A DNA stretch of 64,000 bases, taken from the NCBI GenBank assembly GCA_964408945.1, contig CAYPBJ010000005.1, forward strand, positions 71,267 through 135,266. The letters run 5' to 3'. The position numbers and the translations under genes are program-made. Origin of the DNA: VMCP01 sp964408945. GTDB lineage: Bacteria; Bacteroidota; Bacteroidia; NS11-12g; UBA955. Of this stretch, positions 60,806 through 64,000 are shown piece after piece. The notes under the pieces are model-generated. The model did no database searches. It saw nothing but the letters and a program-made list of their open reading frames with translations, and was not told the DNA's origin. How positions within the stretch are numbered: position 1 is the stretch's first letter; each line of letters begins with the position of its first letter.

Positions 60806-63376
60806 ATGGAAGAGAACAATATAAAGCCCGAAGAATTCAACGAAAGAATCATTCCCATTAACATCGAAGACGAAATGAAGACCGCTTACATCGATTATTC
60901 GATGTCGGTTATTGTATCTCGTGCACTTCCAGATGTGAGAGATGGTTTGAAGCCTGTACACCGTCGTGTACTCTATGGAATGGTTGATTTAGGTTTGGCA
61001 TCAAATAGACCTTATAAGAAGTCAGCACGTATTGTGGGTGAAGTATTAGGTAAGTATCACCCACACGGTGATTCTTCTGTATACGATACCATGGTGCGTA
61101 TGGCTCAAAGCTGGAGTTTGAGATATCCCTTTGTTGACGGACAAGGAAACTTCGGATCAATAGATGGTGATCCACCGGCAGCAATGCGTTACACTGAGGC
61201 GAGAATGAGAAAAATTGCCGAGGAAATGATGACGGACATAGACAAAGAAACGGTTGATTTTAGACCCAACTTTGACGAAAGTCTTTCAGAACCTACAGTA
61301 CTTCCTGCAAAAATTCCTAATCTTTTGGTAAATGGTGCTTCGGGTATTGCTGTAGGTATGGCTACCAACATGGCTCCGCACAATTTGACGGAAGTTTGTG
61401 AAGGTATCATCATGTACATCGATAATAACGACGTTACCATCGCTGAATTAATGGAAGTCGTAAAAGGACCTGATTTTCCAACGGGTTCTACCATTTACGG
61501 AGTTGAAGGTATCAAAGATGCCTTTGAAACCGGCCGTGGAAGAATTGTAATGCGTGGAAAAGCCGAATTTGAAACTTCCAAAACCGGCAAGGAAATGATT
61601 GTGGTAACTGAAGTTCCGTATCAGGTTTCCCCTCCACAAATCATCGTGAAAGCGGTTGATTTAATTCATGAAAAAGCCATTGAAGGTATATCGGCAGTTC
61701 GCGATGAAAGTGGTAGGCAAGGAATGCGCATTGTTTTCGACTTAAAACGTGACGCTATACCGAATGTTATTTTAAATCAACTTTACAAATATACTCCGCT
61801 TCAAAGTAGTTTCTCGGTGAATAACATTGCATTGGTCAATGGAAAGCCCGAAATGCTTAATTTGAAGGACATGATTCGCCATTATGTGGCTCATAGACAT
61901 CAAATTGTGGTTCGTAGAACCGAATATTTGTTGAACGAAGCTCGTAAGCGCATTCACATCTTAGAGGGACTTATCATTGCTTTAGATAATTTAGATGCAG
62001 TAATTGCCTTGATTAGAAATAGCAAGAACCCTGACGATGCTAAAAATGGCTTGATGGAACAGTTCGGTTTATCTGAAATTCAATCTAAAGCTATTTTGGA
62101 TATGCGTTTGCAGCGTTTAACTGGACTTGAAATCGAGAAAATCCGCGAAGAGTATCAAGCAATCATGAAGGAAATTGCTTACTACGAGCAAATTTTAAGT
62201 GATAGAGATCTTAGAATGAGCATCATCAAAGATGAAACTCGTGAAGTTGCAGAGAAATTTGGTGATGAACGCAGAACCAAAATTGAATACAACGCCGAAG
62301 AAATAAATATTGAAGATTTAATTCCAAATGAAGAAGTGGTAATTACCATCTCCCATAAAGGTTATATCAAGAGAACTGCATTATCAGAATACAAAGAACA
62401 AAATAGAGGTGGACGAGGACTTCGTGGTGTTGCACATAGAGATGAAGATTTTGTAGAACACCTGTTTGTTGCAAGTACACATAACTATTTATTGTTATTT
62501 ACTGAGCAGGGTAGATGTTTCTGGTTGAAAGTGTACGAAATACCTGAAGGAGCCAAAGCAACCAAAGGAAGGCCCATCCAAAATCTGATCAACATTCCGA
62601 GTGAAGATAAAATTAAAGCATACTTAAATGTTCAGAATCTAAAAGATCCTGAGTATTTAGAGAATAATTTTATCGTATTAGTCACTAAAAACGGTATTAT
62701 CAAGAAAACTTCATTGGAAGCGTATAGCCGTCCACGTGCAAACGGTATAAATGCCATCACAGTGAGAGATGGAGATGAATTGCTTCAAGCGAAAATGACC
62801 GATGGTGTGAGTGAAATTATCATCGCTAAGAGAAAAGGAAAAGCCATTAGATTCAGCGAAACTAAAGTTCGTCCAATGGGAAGAACAGCTGCAGGTGTGA
62901 GAGGTGTTACCCTTGAAGATGATAGCGATGAAGTTATTGGCATGATTTGTGTAAATCCGAATAAAGGAGTATCGAATATTTTGGTGGTTAGCGAAAATGG
63001 ATACGGAAAACGTTCTGATTTAGATGATTATCGTGTTACAGGTCGTGGTGGAAAAGGAGTTAAAACCATCAGTATCACTGAGAAAACCGGTGTACTTGTG
63101 GGAATCATGGATGTGAACGATGACGATGGACTGATGATCATCAACAGAAGCGGAATGACTATTCGTATGGCTATCGATAAACTTAGAGTTATTGGTAGGG
63201 CTGCTCAGGGTGTTAAGTTGATTAATATCAAAGGCAACGATAGTATAGCTAGTATCGCGAAAACACCAAGAGAAGAAGAGGAAGAAGAAATTGAACTAGA
63301 TGCAGATGGTAATCCAATCATTTCATCGGAAATTTCTGAGGATTCTTCTGATTCTGTAACTCCGACTGAGGAATAA
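60806..63376 (+). CDS. gyrA: DNA gyrase subunit A
   Basis: Type IIA topoisomerase cleavage subunit, 856 residues from ATG 60806 (a TTG four codons earlier is less likely). The active-site tyrosine is in AAMRYTEARM (about residue 128). The quinolone-resistance region reads HPHGDSSVYDTMVRMAQ, with the usual serine and aspartate present. The GyrA box in the C-terminal wrapping domain is EQNRGGRGLRG, and six blades of the pinwheel follow, so gyrase rather than topoisomerase IV is likely. The C-terminus is acidic (EEEEEEIELDADG), common in Bacteroidota gyrases. Confidence 0.95.
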   Translation: MEENNIKPEEFNERIIPINIEDEMKTAYIDYSMSVIVSRALPDVRDGLKPVHRRVLYGMVDLGLASNRPYKKSARIVGEVLGKYHPHGDSSVYDTMVRMAQSWSLRYPFVDGQGNFGSIDGDPPAAMRYTEARMRKIAEEMMTDIDKETVDFRPNFDESLSEPTVLPAKIPNLLVNGASGIAVGMATNMAPHNLTEVCEGIIMYIDNNDVTIAELMEVVKGPDFPTGSTIYGVEGIKDAFETGRGRIVMRGKAEFETSKTGKEMIVVTEVPYQVSPPQIIVKAVDLIHEKAIEGISAVRDESGRQGMRIVFDLKRDAIPNVILNQLYKYTPLQSSFSVNNIALVNGKPEMLNLKDMIRHYVAHRHQIVVRRTEYLLNEARKRIHILEGLIIALDNLDAVIALIRNSKNPDDAKNGLMEQFGLSEIQSKAILDMRLQRLTGLEIEKIREEYQAIMKEIAYYEQILSDRDLRMSIIKDETREVAEKFGDERRTKIEYNAEEINIEDLIPNEEVVITISHKGYIKRTALSEYKEQNRGGRGLRGVAHRDEDFVEHLFVASTHNYLLLFTEQGRCFWLKVYEIPEGAKATKGRPIQNLINIPSEDKIKAYLNVQNLKDPEYLENNFIVLVTKNGIIKKTSLEAYSRPRANGINAITVRDGDELLQAKMTDGVSEIIIAKRKGKAIRFSETKVRPMGRTAAGVRGVTLEDDSDEVIGMICVNPNKGVSNILVVSENGYGKRSDLDDYRVTGRGGKGVKTISITEKTGVLVGIMDVNDDDGLMIINRSGMTIRMAIDKLRVIGRAAQGVKLINIKGNDSIASIAKTPREEEEEEIELDADGNPIISSEISEDSSDSVTPTEE

Positions 63377-63405
63377 TATTAAGTTAGTCATTTTATATAC
63401 TTGTT

Positions 63406-64000
63406 ATGAATTTAAATTTTTTAAAATCAGGACTTTTACTGGCATCTGTTTGCTTGAGCATGAGTGCAATCGCACAAAAAAGGTCTATTAACACGGCTGA
63501 ATTTGCACTCGAAAGTGGAAATCCTGACGATTTAATCATTGCCATTGAAGAAATTGAGAAGGCTCGTCAAAACGAGAAAACCAACAATGCAGCCAGGATG
63601 TGGTTGATTCGTTCAAAGGTATATTCTACTGTCTACGATAAAAAAGGCAATGAAATGATCAAACCTCAAAGTAAAATGGCCGGACTGAAGTCTGCTGAAT
63701 CTATTTTGAAGTTTTACGGTCAAACTTCTGATAAAAAGACTTCGGTTGATTTAGATGAGGCTACTTACCAAGTTGGTGCTGCTTTCGCTACTTCATTCAA
63801 CGAATCAATGACATATTCTGAACAAATTGAAAAAGCAGGATCTACCGAGTTGAAAGGGTTGTTAAATGATACGATGGTTATATATTATCAATTTCTTCTT
63901 GATCTTTATTCAAGACTCGATACCGGTATGATCAACAATCTAAAAGGGCAGAAGGTAGAAAGAGACTTTTTTGTTGAGAGAATTGCTTTTTATGCTTTGA
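63406..64000 (+). CDS. Exported protein of unknown function, probably TPR type (cut by window edge)
   Basis: An ATG at 63406, 29 bases after gyrA, opens a frame of 198 codons that runs past the end of the window. The product has a signal peptide ending SAIAQ. The following region is helical, with EFALESGNPDDLIIAIEEIEKARQ and NNAARMWLIRSKVYSTVYDKKG resembling the first TPR units of exported tetratricopeptide proteins. The visible part does not identify a function. It may be cotranscribed with gyrA. Confidence 0.65.
   Translation, partial: MNLNFLKSGLLLASVCLSMSAIAQKRSINTAEFALESGNPDDLIIAIEEIEKARQNEKTNNAARMWLIRSKVYSTVYDKKGNEMIKPQSKMAGLKSAESILKFYGQTSDKKTSVDLDEATYQVGAAFATSFNESMTYSEQIEKAGSTELKGLLNDTMVIYYQFLLDLYSRLDTGMINNLKGQKVERDFFVERIAFYAL

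Noticed and set aside
1..64000. Search for CRISPR arrays, insertion sequences, prophage or defence genes
   Set aside because: No direct-repeat arrays, transposases, integrases, phage structural genes or defence-family motifs were seen by eye; gene content is uniform core genome.

Overview
The window is chromosomal DNA of a Bacteroidota bacterium. The evidence is a complete alternative complex III (actABCDEF), type IX secretion C-terminal sorting domains, a TonB-dependent receptor paired with a DUF4249 lipoprotein, a likely glycine-lipid acyltransferase pair, promoters of the Bacteroidota form TTTG-N19-21-TAnnTTTG, and an almost complete lack of Shine-Dalgarno sequences. The class is less certain; gene content fits the Flavobacteriales or a close order. 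I see no prophage, insertion sequence, CRISPR array or other transferred island. It reads as ordinary, tightly packed core genome with several local oddities.

Layout. 1-7.1 kb: the start of a GT2 glycosyltransferase (minus), then a plus-strand run of cystathionine beta-synthase, methionine aminopeptidase and a metallo-beta-lactamase-fold hydrolase, facing a large membrane glycosyltransferase with TPRs and a lipoprotein. 7.2-12.9 kb: rpsA with an atypical strong Shine-Dalgarno sequence, a small membrane protein, a queuosine precursor transporter, a TPR protein and a lytic transglycosylase. 13.2-21.7 kb: the actA-F operon, closed by a terminator. 21.8-26.0 kb: valS, a vanadium-haloperoxidase-like lipoprotein and a 49-residue basic protein. 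26.0-35.1 kb (minus): the cell-elongation operon mreB-mreC-mreD-mrdA-rodA, followed closely by a large FG-GAP/ASPIC lipoprotein. 35.1-41.7 kb: a predicted outer-membrane barrel protein, ornithine aminotransferase on an interleaved divergent promoter, tRNA-Leu(UAA) whose CCA end touches the start codon of a TPR lipoprotein, a lipocalin-like lipoprotein and tcdA. 41.8-48.5 kb: a type IX-secreted subtilase, two acyltransferases, a phosphohexomutase and glutaryl-CoA dehydrogenase. 48.6-64.0 kb: folB, a TonB receptor, a DUF4249 lipoprotein, a uvrA paralogue, a large secreted adhesin-like protein, an M16 peptidase, gyrA and the start of another exported protein.

How the genes work together. ActA-F form the quinol-oxidising complex of the respiratory chain. 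MreBCD, PBP2 and RodA form the elongasome, to which the lytic transglycosylase is functionally related. The two acyltransferases probably make an amino-acid lipid for the envelope. The TonB receptor and DUF4249 lipoprotein form an uptake pair. Two features recur: all six convergent gene pairs meet within 12 bp or overlap, and several genes have a promoter -7 element only 3-10 bases before the start codon, suggesting leaderless or nearly leaderless mRNAs. I found no convincing wholly new system. The best leads are the tRNA/start-codon overlap, the rpsA Shine-Dalgarno sequence, the small basic protein and the FG-GAP lipoprotein behind the rod operon.
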